DNA of 64,000 nt from HK-STAS-PATE-36 sp964565615 (GCA_964565615.1 CAZMFO010000002.1:1-64000); one strand, 5' to 3'. Numbered from the stretch's first letter, positions 49,408 through 57,766 are shown. Notes: generated by a model not told the origin, from the letters alone. Numbers and translations: made by a program.

Positions 49408-51585
49408 ATGTCTTTTGAAGTTGTTAAGCAATATGAAACACCGCCCAATGAGTTTAACCCGCTCGCTGGACACCCTGACCCAGAGCAATTGACACTAGAT
49501 AGTCTACGTCAAGGTACTTTGCTTGCAGGGCGGGAAAAGCCGCTCACATGGGAGCTTGATGAAATCACTTCGGAAGGTGCTTTGCACCGTTACCGCGCAC
49601 AAGCGGAGATTGAAGCACTTATCAACCTTGCAGAACGCGGGCCAGTCGAAGTTGAAATTGATGAGACACAAAAGGAGACCTTACGCTCACTCTACAGCTC
49701 AGAAGTGTTTGACCCAGAGGTTGTGATACGGCTTGACCACCTCGGCTACAAGGGGCGTCCGCCACTTGAGCATGACGTTAAAGCAGTTGAAGTATACCTC
49801 GCAGAGTTGCTTGACGAAGCTGATTTGGGACATCTCAAAGAGTGGGTTCACTTCGGTATGACATCGGAAGATACCAACAACCTTGCCTATAATTACATGC
49901 TGCGCGACGCGGCAAACAAAGTTGTTATACCATCAGTGGCGCGAGTTGCCGACAGATTGGCACATCTTGCGGCTATCTATGCTGACACGCCGACACTTGG
50001 CACGACCCACGCGCAAAAGGCTTCGCCAACGACTGTCGGCAAACAGTTTGGCTACCTACTCTCAAACATCACTCAAGTTGTCGGCGAGCTGGACGAACAG
50101 CGACTGACGGGCAAATTCAGCGGCGCAGTCGGCAATCACAATCCAATGTCGGTACTTTTTCCAGATTTTGACTATGACGCATATGCAAGGGATTTTGTTG
50201 AGTCACAAGGCTTTGATTATTCGCCGGTTGAAAATCAGCGCAATAATCATTTAGCAGTAACCGATTTCCTCGATACTGTGCAGCGTCTGGCGGTTGTCGG
50301 CAAAGATGGAACCGATAATGTCTGGCTGCAAATATTGAACGGCACACTCAAGCAAAAACTGGTTGCGGGTGAAAAAGGTTCATCTACCATGTCGCACAAA
50401 ATCAATCCGTGGCGACTTGAGAACAGCGAATCATTGTTTGAACAGGCTATCGCCTTATCAGGGCGAGTAAGCGAGGGGCTTGTGGCTAGTCGCCACGAAC
50501 GCGATTTATCAGATCACGATTGGCAGCGTGCCTATGGCGATATTTTAGGTAGACTGGTCGCTGGCTATAACTATTTTGCAATCCAACTTGACCGCTTGGC
50601 TGTCGATGAAGCGCAAACCGGAAAAACACTCGCCGAATCAGCAGAAGTATTAAGCGAACTAATACAAACAGCAGGTCGGGTATCGGGCGACCCCGAAGCA
50701 TACGATAAGGTTGTTACACTAACCCAGGGCAAGAAGCTTGATTATGCGGGTATTCAGGAAGTCATTAAAGCAGCTTTGCCAGACGGTGAACTACGCGACA
50801 GAGTGCTTGCTACAACCCCCGAAAGTTATACCGGTATTGCAGGCGATAAGGCGCGCGAGGCGGTGTTGGGCTGGCATGCAATCAAAGGTGTAGTTTTACG
50901 CGGCGTGCTTGATGAGTCAACCAGTGTAGACGCAGTGCTGTTTGATTTTGACAATACTTTGCACTTTGGCGACAAAGACGAATTGTTCGCGCGCTTGTCG
51001 AGTATTGCTTCGCAGCTTGGCTCTGGCTATACAGAGGAAGAAATCCGCACTTTCGGAAATCGCAGCGATTATCTCGAAATGAAAAAACTCATGGTCGAAG
51101 AACATAATCGCCGCTTCCCGAATAGCCGCATTTCTGAGGCTGATTTTCAGGAGGCTAACGATTCGGTAACAGGCAGTTTTGACTACTTGCTCACACCAGC
51201 GCCGAGAGCAGCAGAGATTTTGGAACAGCTACGCGATTCTGGCAAAAAAACGGGGCTGGTAACAACGCGCGGCAATAATTCGCGCGATAGATTGCTACAA
51301 CATCATGGCCTTGCCGATTCATTTGATGTTATTGTTGGTCGCGGCGATGCCGCGCAGCGCAAACCGCACCCGCAGCCAATCGCCCTCGCGCTTGCAAAGC
51401 TAGGCGTCGATAACTACAGGCGCACCCTGTATGTTGGCGATTTGCAGATTGACGACGTGGGAGCGGGTAATGCGCTCGGCATGAAAACAGCACTTATAAA
51501 TGACACGCCGCTTGACCCTCAGGGTCCTGTGCCGACTTACCATTGGGCATCATTAGAACCGCTAGCGCGTAGGTATACGAGGTAA
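49408..51585 (+). CDS. purB: Adenylosuccinate lyase fused to a HAD-family phosphatase
   Basis: 725 aa. Residues ~1-490 are a PurB of the E. coli type: FGMTSEDTNNLAYN, LGTTHAQKASPTTVGK, and the fumarase-superfamily signature GSSTMSHKINPWRLENSE. PurB releases fumarate from adenylosuccinate (giving AMP) and from SAICAR. Residues ~505-725 are a HAD hydrolase with motif I VLFDFDNTL, motif II LVTTRGN, motif III RKPHPQP and motif IV VGDLQIDDVGAGNALGM. All catalytic motifs of both halves look intact, so one polypeptide could make AMP and dephosphorylate a nucleotide or sugar phosphate. The HAD substrate is unknown. Composition and codon use are more GC-rich than the host genes. Coupled to the kinase gene by 1-nt overlap. 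Confidence 0.9.
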   Translation: MSFEVVKQYETPPNEFNPLAGHPDPEQLTLDSLRQGTLLAGREKPLTWELDEITSEGALHRYRAQAEIEALINLAERGPVEVEIDETQKETLRSLYSSEVFDPEVVIRLDHLGYKGRPPLEHDVKAVEVYLAELLDEADLGHLKEWVHFGMTSEDTNNLAYNYMLRDAANKVVIPSVARVADRLAHLAAIYADTPTLGTTHAQKASPTTVGKQFGYLLSNITQVVGELDEQRLTGKFSGAVGNHNPMSVLFPDFDYDAYARDFVESQGFDYSPVENQRNNHLAVTDFLDTVQRLAVVGKDGTDNVWLQILNGTLKQKLVAGEKGSSTMSHKINPWRLENSESLFEQAIALSGRVSEGLVASRHERDLSDHDWQRAYGDILGRLVAGYNYFAIQLDRLAVDEAQTGKTLAESAEVLSELIQTAGRVSGDPEAYDKVVTLTQGKKLDYAGIQEVIKAALPDGELRDRVLATTPESYTGIAGDKAREAVLGWHAIKGVVLRGVLDESTSVDAVLFDFDNTLHFGDKDELFARLSSIASQLGSGYTEEEIRTFGNRSDYLEMKKLMVEEHNRRFPNSRISEADFQEANDSVTGSFDYLLTPAPRAAEILEQLRDSGKKTGLVTTRGNNSRDRLLQHHGLADSFDVIVGRGDAAQRKPHPQPIALALAKLGVDNYRRTLYVGDLQIDDVGAGNALGMKTALINDTPLDPQGPVPTYHWASLEPLARRYTR

Positions 51586-52154
51586 TGGCCGAGAAAATAC
51601 CAATTTCCGGCGGGCCACACACTGGCAAAACAACGCTACTTGAAGCGTTAAGAGTGCAGTTTCCAGACGCTCATTTCGTTCCAGAACCTGCCACGAATGT
51701 AATTACAAGAGAGCTTGAAACAGAGCGAGCAAACCCAAGCCATAAACCGCGTGTACCCTGGGTAGACTATCGACAGTTCGGCCCACTCGTTGCCGAAGAA
51801 TCAGAAGTGCTTGAATCAGATATACCAGAGGCAGCCACAATCGCTTTTCAGGACAGAAGTCTTATCGACACAATCGCATATAGCCGCCTTAATAACTTTG
51901 ATGAGTTTGTGCCAGAAGTAAGCCGTAGAGTTGCAATTGCTCGGTACAGCTTTGCGCTAATTTGCCAGCCAGTCGGCGAGTATACCACTACAACAGTCAG
52001 GCGAGAAACGCAGGACGAAGCCCTACAAACACACCTAGAGATTGAGCGTGCTTATAATGAGTCTGGCATTGAAGTCATATCAATCCCTGCAATCAGTACC
52101 AATGAGCGCGTTGCGCTCATTACAGAAGTCCTGCAATCTCGTAGCTTGGTTTGA
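51585..52154 (+). CDS. P-loop kinase/ATPase (AAA_28-like), probable nucleoside or nucleotide kinase
   Basis: 189 aa. Walker A GGPHTGKTTLL at residues 8-18, FVPEPATNVI (the lid-proximal Glu-Pro-Ala segment of AAA_28 and NadR-type kinases), FQDRSLIDTIAYSRL (the Asp-Arg-Ser motif near the phosphate acceptor), and a C-terminal helix. The family includes nicotinamide riboside and deoxynucleoside-type kinases. Encoded with PurB-HAD, a role in purine salvage or nucleotide remodelling is plausible, but substrate cannot be read from the sequence. Confidence 0.75.
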   Translation: MAEKIPISGGPHTGKTTLLEALRVQFPDAHFVPEPATNVITRELETERANPSHKPRVPWVDYRQFGPLVAEESEVLESDIPEAATIAFQDRSLIDTIAYSRLNNFDEFVPEVSRRVAIARYSFALICQPVGEYTTTTVRRETQDEALQTHLEIERAYNESGIEVISIPAISTNERVALITEVLQSRSLV

Positions 52155-52161
52155 TTTGTAT

Positions 52162-52196
52162 ATGTGTCGCTTGCGACACATGGCGGCTCTGCCGCC
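52162..52196 (+). terminator. Double hairpin after cassette B genes
   Basis: ATGTGTCGC-TT-GCGACACAT (52162-52181) and GGCGG-CTCTG-CCGCC (52182-52196) directly follow the kinase gene. There is no U-tract, so it may be an mRNA 3' stabiliser or a weak terminator. Confidence 0.45.
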
Positions 52197-52449
52197 CAAA
52201 GCCACGCCGTTTCTGCCGTTTTCGGCAGCCGACCCGACAGACCTGGATTTTCTCAACTACAAAAAAGAAATTCGGCGGGGGGAAATCCAAAAACAATCAA
52301 AATCCAGGGCTGGCGGGGCGGGCTTGCGACTTTCGCAAGCTAACGGCGGGGCTGGTTTCGCAGGTTGTCCTCTTTTTTCCACTTCACATCTGTTCTTATC
52401 TGTTGGTTTTTGCTAAAATAGGTTCTAGCGTTTCGGTAGAAATGCTCCA
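52195..52449 (-). repeat. Cassette B right inverted repeat (255 bp)
   Basis: Inverted copy of 49086-49340, ending in GCTCCA 3 nt before tRNA-Gly. Same hairpins as the left copy. Confidence 0.93.
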
Positions 52450-52452
52450 TTT

Positions 52453-52526
52453 GCGGGATTAGTATAGTGATAGTACGCTTGCTTCCCAAGCAAGAGGTAC
52501 GAGTTTGATTCTCGTATCCCGCACCA
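52453..52526 (+). tRNA. tRNA-Gly(CCC)
   Basis: 74 nt. Acceptor GCGGGAT/ATCCCGC, anticodon loop TTCCCAA giving CCC, CCA encoded. Stands immediately to the right of the island and was probably adjacent to tRNA-Thr before insertion. Confidence 0.94.
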
Positions 52527-52575
52527 AAATACCTATGCTTGCTTATGTTACTTTAATGAACTATCATTACATACT

Positions 52576-53037
52576 ATGAAGAAATTATGGAGTAGAGAGA
52601 AGGAAACAAACTATTCAATCGAACAGTTAAGGCAGAGAGATCTAGAGGTTTTTGATCACATTCAAAAATATGGCAAGTTATTGCTGGATACCATGGGTCT
52701 TGATGAAGCTATCAGGTTTGAAGTCGCCGAAAATCGGCAGACAGGTGAGTTTGGTTTGTCAAGACAAGTGTTCAAACGAGCAGACAAGGACGCATTTACC
52801 CTGGAGTGGTATCCTCAAACAAAAGAACCAAGAGAAGTGTCTACTATAGAAAGACGGCTCGATGAGGTCGAAGGATTGCATATCGTAGAGAGCTACATGA
52901 CAGACTACACATTTCCGTACGATAATAGGATAAGAATTCCCTCACAGATGTTTCTGGATATGATTAAGTCTGTGTTTGGTGATTTACCGCAAGATGCCGA
53001 GATCGATACAACTATATATTCTAGAACCGGGTGCTAA
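52576..53037 (+). CDS. Hypothetical soluble protein
   Basis: 153 aa, no TM segment, mixed alpha/beta composition (YSIEQLRQRDLEVFDHIQKYGKLLLDTM; RRLDEVEGLHIVESYMTDYTFPYDNRIRIPSQ). The upstream region has TGCTTATG (52540-52547) followed by TACTTT. No family recognised. Confidence 0.55.
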   Translation: MKKLWSREKETNYSIEQLRQRDLEVFDHIQKYGKLLLDTMGLDEAIRFEVAENRQTGEFGLSRQVFKRADKDAFTLEWYPQTKEPREVSTIERRLDEVEGLHIVESYMTDYTFPYDNRIRIPSQMFLDMIKSVFGDLPQDAEIDTTIYSRTGC

Positions 53038-53080
53038 AGTATCTATCATTTTTTTATACAAACTACTATAATTCTAGGCA

Positions 53081-53434
53081 ATGGCTGATGTAAAAAAATT
53101 CTTTCATGATAGGTGGGTTTTGTTGTTCTTGAGCTCTAGTTTGTTTGTTTTGGTTCTAAATACCTTATTGACCCTCCTTCGTTTGGATAGCAGTAGGGGG
53201 AGTTATATTGTTCAGTATAGGAGCAATCTGGGCTTAGGAGCTTACAACGGAGGAGATCGTACAACTTTTTTTATGTTTATTATTTTTGGAATAATGGTTT
53301 TTGCTTTTCAGATTATATTGGGTAAACGAGCCTATAAGATACATCGTCGATATAGCATTACAATATCAGCACTCTGCTTTTTGTTGCTGGTCTTAACTTT
53401 ACTCGTAAGCAATTCATTACTAGCATTACGATGA
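53081..53434 (+). CDS. Three-TM membrane protein, unknown
   Basis: 117 aa. Helices at about 13-33, 64-82 and 93-113, a short basic loop (GKRAYKIHRRYS). A TATAAT ends 8 nt before the ATG. Overlaps the glycosyltransferase gene by 4 bp, so it is probably an accessory of that enzyme. Confidence 0.65.
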   Translation: MADVKKFFHDRWVLLFLSSSLFVLVLNTLLTLLRLDSSRGSYIVQYRSNLGLGAYNGGDRTTFFMFIIFGIMVFAFQIILGKRAYKIHRRYSITISALCFLLLVLTLLVSNSLLALR

Positions 53435-55059
53435 AGAATATTGAGATCCCTCTTCAGTCAGAAAAGAAACGACACTATCTTTTTTTTGAGAAGCTACCGG
53501 GTATCATTACTTGGTCTATTATTATCTTGCCGTTTGTATTGAGTATTTTTGTGGCACATCTGGTAGCAGTGTTGATAATTGCTTTCTTTTTGATCTGGTT
53601 TGTTCGGGCGATAGGCTTGAATGTTCGGGTTATTCAGGGGTGGCGAACAATGAAAGCTCACGAAAAGCTCAATTGGCCAAAAATGCTTGCTCAAATAGAG
53701 GACCCAAATAAGGATTACCAGCAGACCAAGGATTTACCAAAGTGGCATTTTGATAACCTAAAGCGAATTAACAAGAATAGGTCTGTTAATCCCAAAGATA
53801 TTTACCATGCAATTATTGTCGCTACCTATAACGAAAGTCGAGATGTTTTAGAGCCGACAATAAAGTCGGTTTTAGAATCTCATTATGATATGAATAAGGT
53901 TATTTTTGTATTGGCTTTTGAGGAACGAGGCGGTAAAACGGTAGAAGAACAAGCTAAGGCCTTAGTTTCGGAATATAAAGACAAGTTTGCTTACGCTATG
54001 GCAGTCAAGCACCCCGATGGATTGCCTAACGAAGTTGTTGGCAAAGGTGGTAACATTACATACGCTGGGCGAGAACTACAAAAATACCTACAAAAACAAA
54101 ACATTGACCCTCTTAATGTAATAGTTACTACTCTGGACTCGGATAATCGTCCGCACATTAATTATTTATCAGCATTAACATACACCTATGCCGTATCTCC
54201 GGAGCCTCAATTTGTTTCTTATCAGCCTATCCCGATTTTTACAAACAATATCTGGGATGTGCCGGCCCCTATGCGTGTTGTGGCAACAGGCAACTCTTTT
54301 TGGAACATCATACTATCGCTTCGGCCACATGCCTTACGCAACTTTGCTTCTCATGCACAGAATATGCAAGCCCTTATAGATACAGATTTTTGGAGTGTTC
54401 GTACAATTGTTGAAGATGGTCATCAATTCTGGCGAACCTATTTTAGGTACGATGGCAAGCATGAGGTTTATCCAATATTTTTACCAATTTATCAGGATGC
54501 CGTTTTGGATAAAAATTATCGCCGTACACTCAAAGCTCAATTTATCCAGATGCGAAGGTGGGCATATGGCGCATCAGATATTGCTTATGTTGCCGACAAA
54601 GCTTGGTTTACTCCAAATAATATCTCAAAAACAGATAAATTGATGAAGTTCTTAAGGCTTCTAGAAGGGCACATAAGTTGGTCAACTGCACCTCTAATTT
54701 TATCCTTCGCCGCCTTTATTCCTGCTTGGTTTAATCCCAATGACTTTGCCTCAAATCAGTTGCCACTGTTAGCAAGCCGTATTCAAACAATTGCAATGGC
54801 GGGGATTTTTATCACCTTTTTCCTTGGTATGCGAGCTTTACCACCAAGACCAAATAGATACAAGAAAAGGCGAAATTTTTGGATGATAATCCAATGGGTT
54901 TATTTGCCCTTAACTAGCATTGTGTATAGCTCATTCTCTGCTATTTATTCTCAAACACGATTATTGTTTGGGCGATATTTAGACAAGTTTGATGTTACCG
55001 AAAAAGCTGTCAAAACAGATATGGGAAAAACCGTCGTCGGCCATTCGTCCGAGAAATAG
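53431..55059 (+). CDS. Membrane glycosyltransferase, GT2 family
   Basis: 542 aa. Two N-terminal TM helices, GT-A domain with IVATYNESRDVLEPTIKSVL, metal motif TLDSDNRP, the general-base motif IVEDGHQFWR and the QMRRWAYG motif of processive GT2 enzymes, then three to four C-terminal TM helices. It would polymerise or transfer sugars across the membrane, likely for a surface glycan. Acceptor and sugar unknown. Confidence 0.88.
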   Translation: MKNIEIPLQSEKKRHYLFFEKLPGIITWSIIILPFVLSIFVAHLVAVLIIAFFLIWFVRAIGLNVRVIQGWRTMKAHEKLNWPKMLAQIEDPNKDYQQTKDLPKWHFDNLKRINKNRSVNPKDIYHAIIVATYNESRDVLEPTIKSVLESHYDMNKVIFVLAFEERGGKTVEEQAKALVSEYKDKFAYAMAVKHPDGLPNEVVGKGGNITYAGRELQKYLQKQNIDPLNVIVTTLDSDNRPHINYLSALTYTYAVSPEPQFVSYQPIPIFTNNIWDVPAPMRVVATGNSFWNIILSLRPHALRNFASHAQNMQALIDTDFWSVRTIVEDGHQFWRTYFRYDGKHEVYPIFLPIYQDAVLDKNYRRTLKAQFIQMRRWAYGASDIAYVADKAWFTPNNISKTDKLMKFLRLLEGHISWSTAPLILSFAAFIPAWFNPNDFASNQLPLLASRIQTIAMAGIFITFFLGMRALPPRPNRYKKRRNFWMIIQWVYLPLTSIVYSSFSAIYSQTRLLFGRYLDKFDVTEKAVKTDMGKTVVGHSSEK

Positions 55060-55062
55060 TGT

Positions 55063-55464
55063 TTATTTGCCATAAAAAGCGTCGTAGTGAACAAAAGCTA
55101 CCTTGTCAAAGTTTTCTAGCGTCAGCTTAGTGTTTTGGGCAATTTCTTGAGTGCTAATAATTGCCTGTGATTTAGCAACAAGTTGACTGATAATTGTTTG
55201 GGTGAGTGCCGAAGCATCTTTTACTGGGGTGGGGCGGTGTTTTAGAGAGTCATAAACACTAATTAGTAGGACATAAGGGTCAAACACAACCAATTTACCA
55301 CTTTTGAGCCTCACACGAAGCGCAGATTCGTAGTTTATGGATTCGGTGGTAGAAACAACATTACCACATTGTAGGCACTTCCTGCGCCTCCATATAGCGT
55401 TTGAGCGTTTTTGAGGGCGACTGTTTGTTACCCGAGTAGTCCCTTTACAATAGAGACATTTCAT
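55063..55464 (-). CDS. nrdR: NrdR-like transcriptional regulator
   Basis: 133 aa. N-terminal zinc ribbon (MKCLYCKG, RRRKCLQCGNVVSTTE) and an ATP-cone-like domain (VFDPYVLLISVYDSL...). NrdR represses ribonucleotide reductase genes in response to dATP/ATP. The second Cys-pair spacing and an otherwise divergent ATP-cone make this a distant member. GGGAG lies upstream of the ATG. Confidence 0.75.
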   Translation of the reverse strand: MKCLYCKGTTRVTNSRPQKRSNAIWRRRKCLQCGNVVSTTESINYESALRVRLKSGKLVVFDPYVLLISVYDSLKHRPTPVKDASALTQTIISQLVAKSQAIISTQEIAQNTKLTLENFDKVAFVHYDAFYGK

Positions 55465-55584
55465 CTTGCCTCGCTCCCTACCATATTTTGTTTAACTAAT
55501 TGTACATAAGTCCTAACCATAACAACATATTGTCATAACGCTTATAAAAAGTCTAGTGGAAAACTATTCAATTTCTGTGGGAAA

Positions 55585-55628
55585 CAAAAAACCCTCTTGT
55601 GGGGTCTCTCAAAACTCACAAAAGGGTT
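55585..55628 (-). terminator. Rho-independent terminator of the ncRNA candidate
   Basis: Minus strand: AACCCTTTTGTG pairs with CACAAGAGGGTT (12 bp, one G-U), followed by TTTT. Confidence 0.85.
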
Positions 55629-55802
55629 GATTGATAAGCTAACTTCGTTGTTACTTCGAGTCAGCCACTGCTAAACGGGGTCGCTGTATGCGATTAACAG
55701 ACTTTCGACCTGTTACAAATACGAGCTCCTCGTAGAACAGCTTAAAGTCCTCTAACGGGGACTTTTGCTTATTGCTACTCAAAATAGAGTGCCTCGTTTA
55801 AC
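55585..55802 (-). ncRNA. Structured ncRNA candidate, ~218 nt
   Basis: Minus-strand unit with a near-consensus promoter and a strong terminator but no coding frame. In transcript order it holds ACTC-TATTTT-GAGT, AAAGTCC...GGACTTT, ACGAG-GAG-CTCGT, AACAG...CTGTT and TCGC...GCGA hairpins, with ATAAGC near the 5' side able to pair with GCTTAT near the 3' side. The terminator precedes nrdR by ~120 nt, so the RNA could be free-standing or a nrdR leader. It does not match tmRNA, RNase P or SRP RNA motifs I know; a 6S-type RNA is not excluded. Confidence 0.6.
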
Positions 55803-55808
55803 TCAAAC

Positions 55809-55837
55809 AGTGTATCAAGCTACCCACATTATGTCAA
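55809..55837 (-). promoter_or_regulatory. Promoter of the ncRNA candidate
   Basis: Minus strand: TTGACA (55837-55832), 17-bp spacer, TACACT (55814-55809). Confidence 0.75.
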
Positions 55838-55857
55838 CTATTGTGGGTAAAAAATGA

Positions 55858-55863
55858 TATAAT
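55858..55863 (+). promoter_or_regulatory. Extended -10 promoter of tgt, leaderless-type
   Basis: TGA-TATAAT, 7 nt before the ATG at 55871. Confidence 0.6.
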
Positions 55864-55870
55864 CAGATTA

Positions 55871-56977
55871 ATGAGACCCACCGCAACAAACAGAGTATTT
55901 AATGTAATAAATACCATAAATGGTATAAGAACTGGCGTTTTATCAACTCATGCTGGAGATATTCTTACTCCAACTTTTATGCCAGACGGAACTCGCGGTG
56001 CAGTTAAAAGTTTAACTCCAGAAATGGTGCAATCTACCGGTGTTGGTGCGGTGCTTGCAAATACATATCATTTGCATTTACAGCCGGGTGAGGATGTTAT
56101 TGCAAATCTTGGTGGCTTACATAAGTTTACAAATCAATCACTACCACTTCTGACCGATTCTGGTGGGTTTCAGGTTTTTTCTTTGGCTCATATCAACAAG
56201 ATTACAGAGGAGGGCGTAACTTTTAAAGATCCCAAAACGGGAGACACAATATTTTTGTCGCCAGAAAAGTCTATTCAAATACAGCTTAAATTAGGGGCTG
56301 ATATGATGGTGGTTTTTGATGATGTTACCGCTCTTGATGATAAGGGCAGAGATAGAACCCTAGAAGCTTTTGAGCGTACTCATCGTTGGCTAGAACGAAA
56401 CATTGCTGAATTTAAAAAACTCACTAAAAAAATGAGTCCTCAAGAAAAGCCTTTGTTGTTCGGTGTTGTTCAGGGTGGATTAAATAAAGATTTGCGCAAG
56501 AAAAGCCTGGAGCTAATTCAAGCAAGTGAAGTTGACGGAATTGCCATAGGTGGTTTATCGGTAGGGGAGTCGCGCGAAGAGATGCATAGTATGATTTCAT
56601 ACCTATCAACCCTATATGATAACTCACCGAGACCAAGATTTTTACTAGGTGTAGGCGATCCTATTGATGTTAGGTATGGTATTGAGCATGGAATTGATAT
56701 GTTTGATTGTGTGTTGCCAACCAGAAATGCTCGTCATGCAACTGTTTGGGTTACGGGCGATCAGCGTATTCATTTAACAAATAAAAAGTTCAACAATGAT
56801 GATTCAGTCATTGATGATGCCTGCGATTGTTACACTTGTAAACAGGGGTTTAGTAAGGGCTTTTTAAGGCATCAATTTAAATCTGGCGAGCCTTTAGCCG
56901 GCACCTTAGCGTCAATCCATAATATTCGTTATCTCCAACGCATTTGTGAAGAATACCGGGTTACTAGAGGGAATTAA
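55871..56977 (+). CDS. tgt: Queuine tRNA-ribosyltransferase
   Basis: 368 aa from ATG 55871 (chosen because a TATAAT ends 7 nt upstream; the open frame begins 30 nt earlier, inside the promoter). Exchanges G34 for a queuine precursor in tRNAs with GUN anticodons. LTDSGGFQVFSL holds the general Asp; GGLSVGES, LLGVGDP and GIDMFDCVLPTRNARHATVW include the nucleophile Asp. Zinc ligands are in CDCYTCKQGF plus a following His. tRNA-Asp(GUC) in this window is a substrate type. Confidence 0.95.
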   Translation: MRPTATNRVFNVINTINGIRTGVLSTHAGDILTPTFMPDGTRGAVKSLTPEMVQSTGVGAVLANTYHLHLQPGEDVIANLGGLHKFTNQSLPLLTDSGGFQVFSLAHINKITEEGVTFKDPKTGDTIFLSPEKSIQIQLKLGADMMVVFDDVTALDDKGRDRTLEAFERTHRWLERNIAEFKKLTKKMSPQEKPLLFGVVQGGLNKDLRKKSLELIQASEVDGIAIGGLSVGESREEMHSMISYLSTLYDNSPRPRFLLGVGDPIDVRYGIEHGIDMFDCVLPTRNARHATVWVTGDQRIHLTNKKFNNDDSVIDDACDCYTCKQGFSKGFLRHQFKSGEPLAGTLASIHNIRYLQRICEEYRVTRGN

Positions 56978-57010
56978 TAAACAAAACTTGTATAAATACC
57001 CATAGTATGG

Positions 57011-57016
57011 TATTAT
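57011..57016 (+). promoter_or_regulatory. Extended -10 promoter of the Nudix gene, leaderless-type
   Basis: TGG-TATTAT, 7 nt before the ATG; TTGTAT lies 17 bp upstream of it (56988-56993). Confidence 0.6.
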
Positions 57017-57023
57017 AAAGTTC

Positions 57024-57572
57024 ATGAGTAAATACCCAGATGTGCCTCTTATTACTTGGAGCGATAAAGTTGTTGGAGAGGCACAACTGAGCGTTATTAG
57101 AGAACTAGAATTGCCAGCACGAGTCGCCAGAGTATTCATGCTTAATGACGATGGTGAGATACTGTTACAAAAGCGTAGCGAAAGTGTGAATAATCCCGGA
57201 TTAACTGATTGTGTGGATGGTTGGGTTGATATAACTGATAAATCAAAAAAAGGCGAAGTTGGTGACTATTGGGCTGCCGCAGAGCGTGAAACACAAGAAG
57301 AGCTCGGTATTGAAGTAGGTGGGAAGCTACAGGTTATTGGCTACTATCTATTGAGAGGTACTGTTGAAATTCCTGAGTGGACAAAACTCTATGTTGCTCC
57401 ATATAAAGAAACAGACGGTGAGGTTAAACCAAACGATGAAGTTCAAGAAGTCTTTTGGGTGAGACCTGAAGATGCTCTAAAATGGAGTGAGAAACAACCG
57501 GAGGTATTTGAACCAGGCGCTCGTTTAGCTATTCAGAAACTCAACATTTTTTTGGAGAGCCAGAATTATTAA
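57024..57572 (+). CDS. Nudix hydrolase
   Basis: 182 aa. Nudix box GEVGDYWAAAERETQEELGIEVG with the REtqEELGI core; the WS..V...GEAQLSVIRELELPARVARVFML start and the W-x-V segments resemble IPP-isomerase-like Nudix proteins (YfcD group). Cleaves a nucleoside diphosphate derivative; substrate unknown. Confidence 0.88.
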   Translation: MSKYPDVPLITWSDKVVGEAQLSVIRELELPARVARVFMLNDDGEILLQKRSESVNNPGLTDCVDGWVDITDKSKKGEVGDYWAAAERETQEELGIEVGGKLQVIGYYLLRGTVEIPEWTKLYVAPYKETDGEVKPNDEVQEVFWVRPEDALKWSEKQPEVFEPGARLAIQKLNIFLESQNY

Positions 57573-57638
57573 GATCAATAATTACAATTGAATAACTAGA
57601 AGTAATTCTGTAAAATTACATCTGTTAGTTATTAGTGG

Positions 57639-57715
57639 GGGCGGTTAGCTCATTTGGCTAGAGCGCAACATTGACGTTGTTGAGGTGACAGGTTCGAATC
57701 CTGTACCGCCCACCA
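57639..57715 (+). tRNA. tRNA-Val(GAC)
   Basis: 77 nt. Acceptor GGGCGGT/ACCGCCC, anticodon loop TTGACGT giving GAC, T loop TTCGAAT, CCA encoded. Confidence 0.95.
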
Positions 57716-57734
57716 ATTGCGAAAATTCATCAAC

Positions 57735-57766
57735 CAGTCGCCGGAGTTGATAGGCGACTGATTTTA
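57735..57766 (+). terminator. Terminator after tRNA-Val
   Basis: CAGTCGCC (57735-57742) pairs with GGCGACTG (57753-57760), followed by ATTTTA. Confidence 0.75.

Larger units (their letters stand above)
47279..52449. mobile_element. Serine-recombinase island split between tRNA-Thr and tRNA-Gly
   Basis: 5171 bp lie between two direct copies of GCTCCA (47273-47278, the tRNA-Thr end, and 52444-52449). Removing one repeat unit would leave tRNA-Thr and tRNA-Gly in tandem 3 nt apart, the likely ancestral state. Inside are two abutting cassettes. Cassette A (47273-49091) has 137-bp inverted ends and a large serine recombinase. Cassette B (49086-52449) has 255-bp inverted ends, a PurB-HAD fusion and a P-loop kinase. 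An inverted copy TGGAGC at 49086-49091 is the junction. Base composition of cassette B is visibly more GC-rich than the neighbouring chromosome. Boundaries are read directly; mobility is inferred. Confidence 0.8.

Noticed and set aside
52042..52462. Two overlapping plus-strand open frames after the kinase gene
   Set aside because: They lie in the kinase 3' end and the structured 255-bp inverted repeat and run to the edge of tRNA-Gly; composition follows the repeat, not a coding frame.
55670..55690. GCCACTG on the plus strand as part of a cobalamin riboswitch
   Set aside because: No other B12-riboswitch elements are nearby, and promoter and terminator place the RNA on the minus strand.
55585..55802. 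The minus-strand RNA as tmRNA
   Set aside because: No tRNA-like ends, CCA or tag-coding frame could be found.
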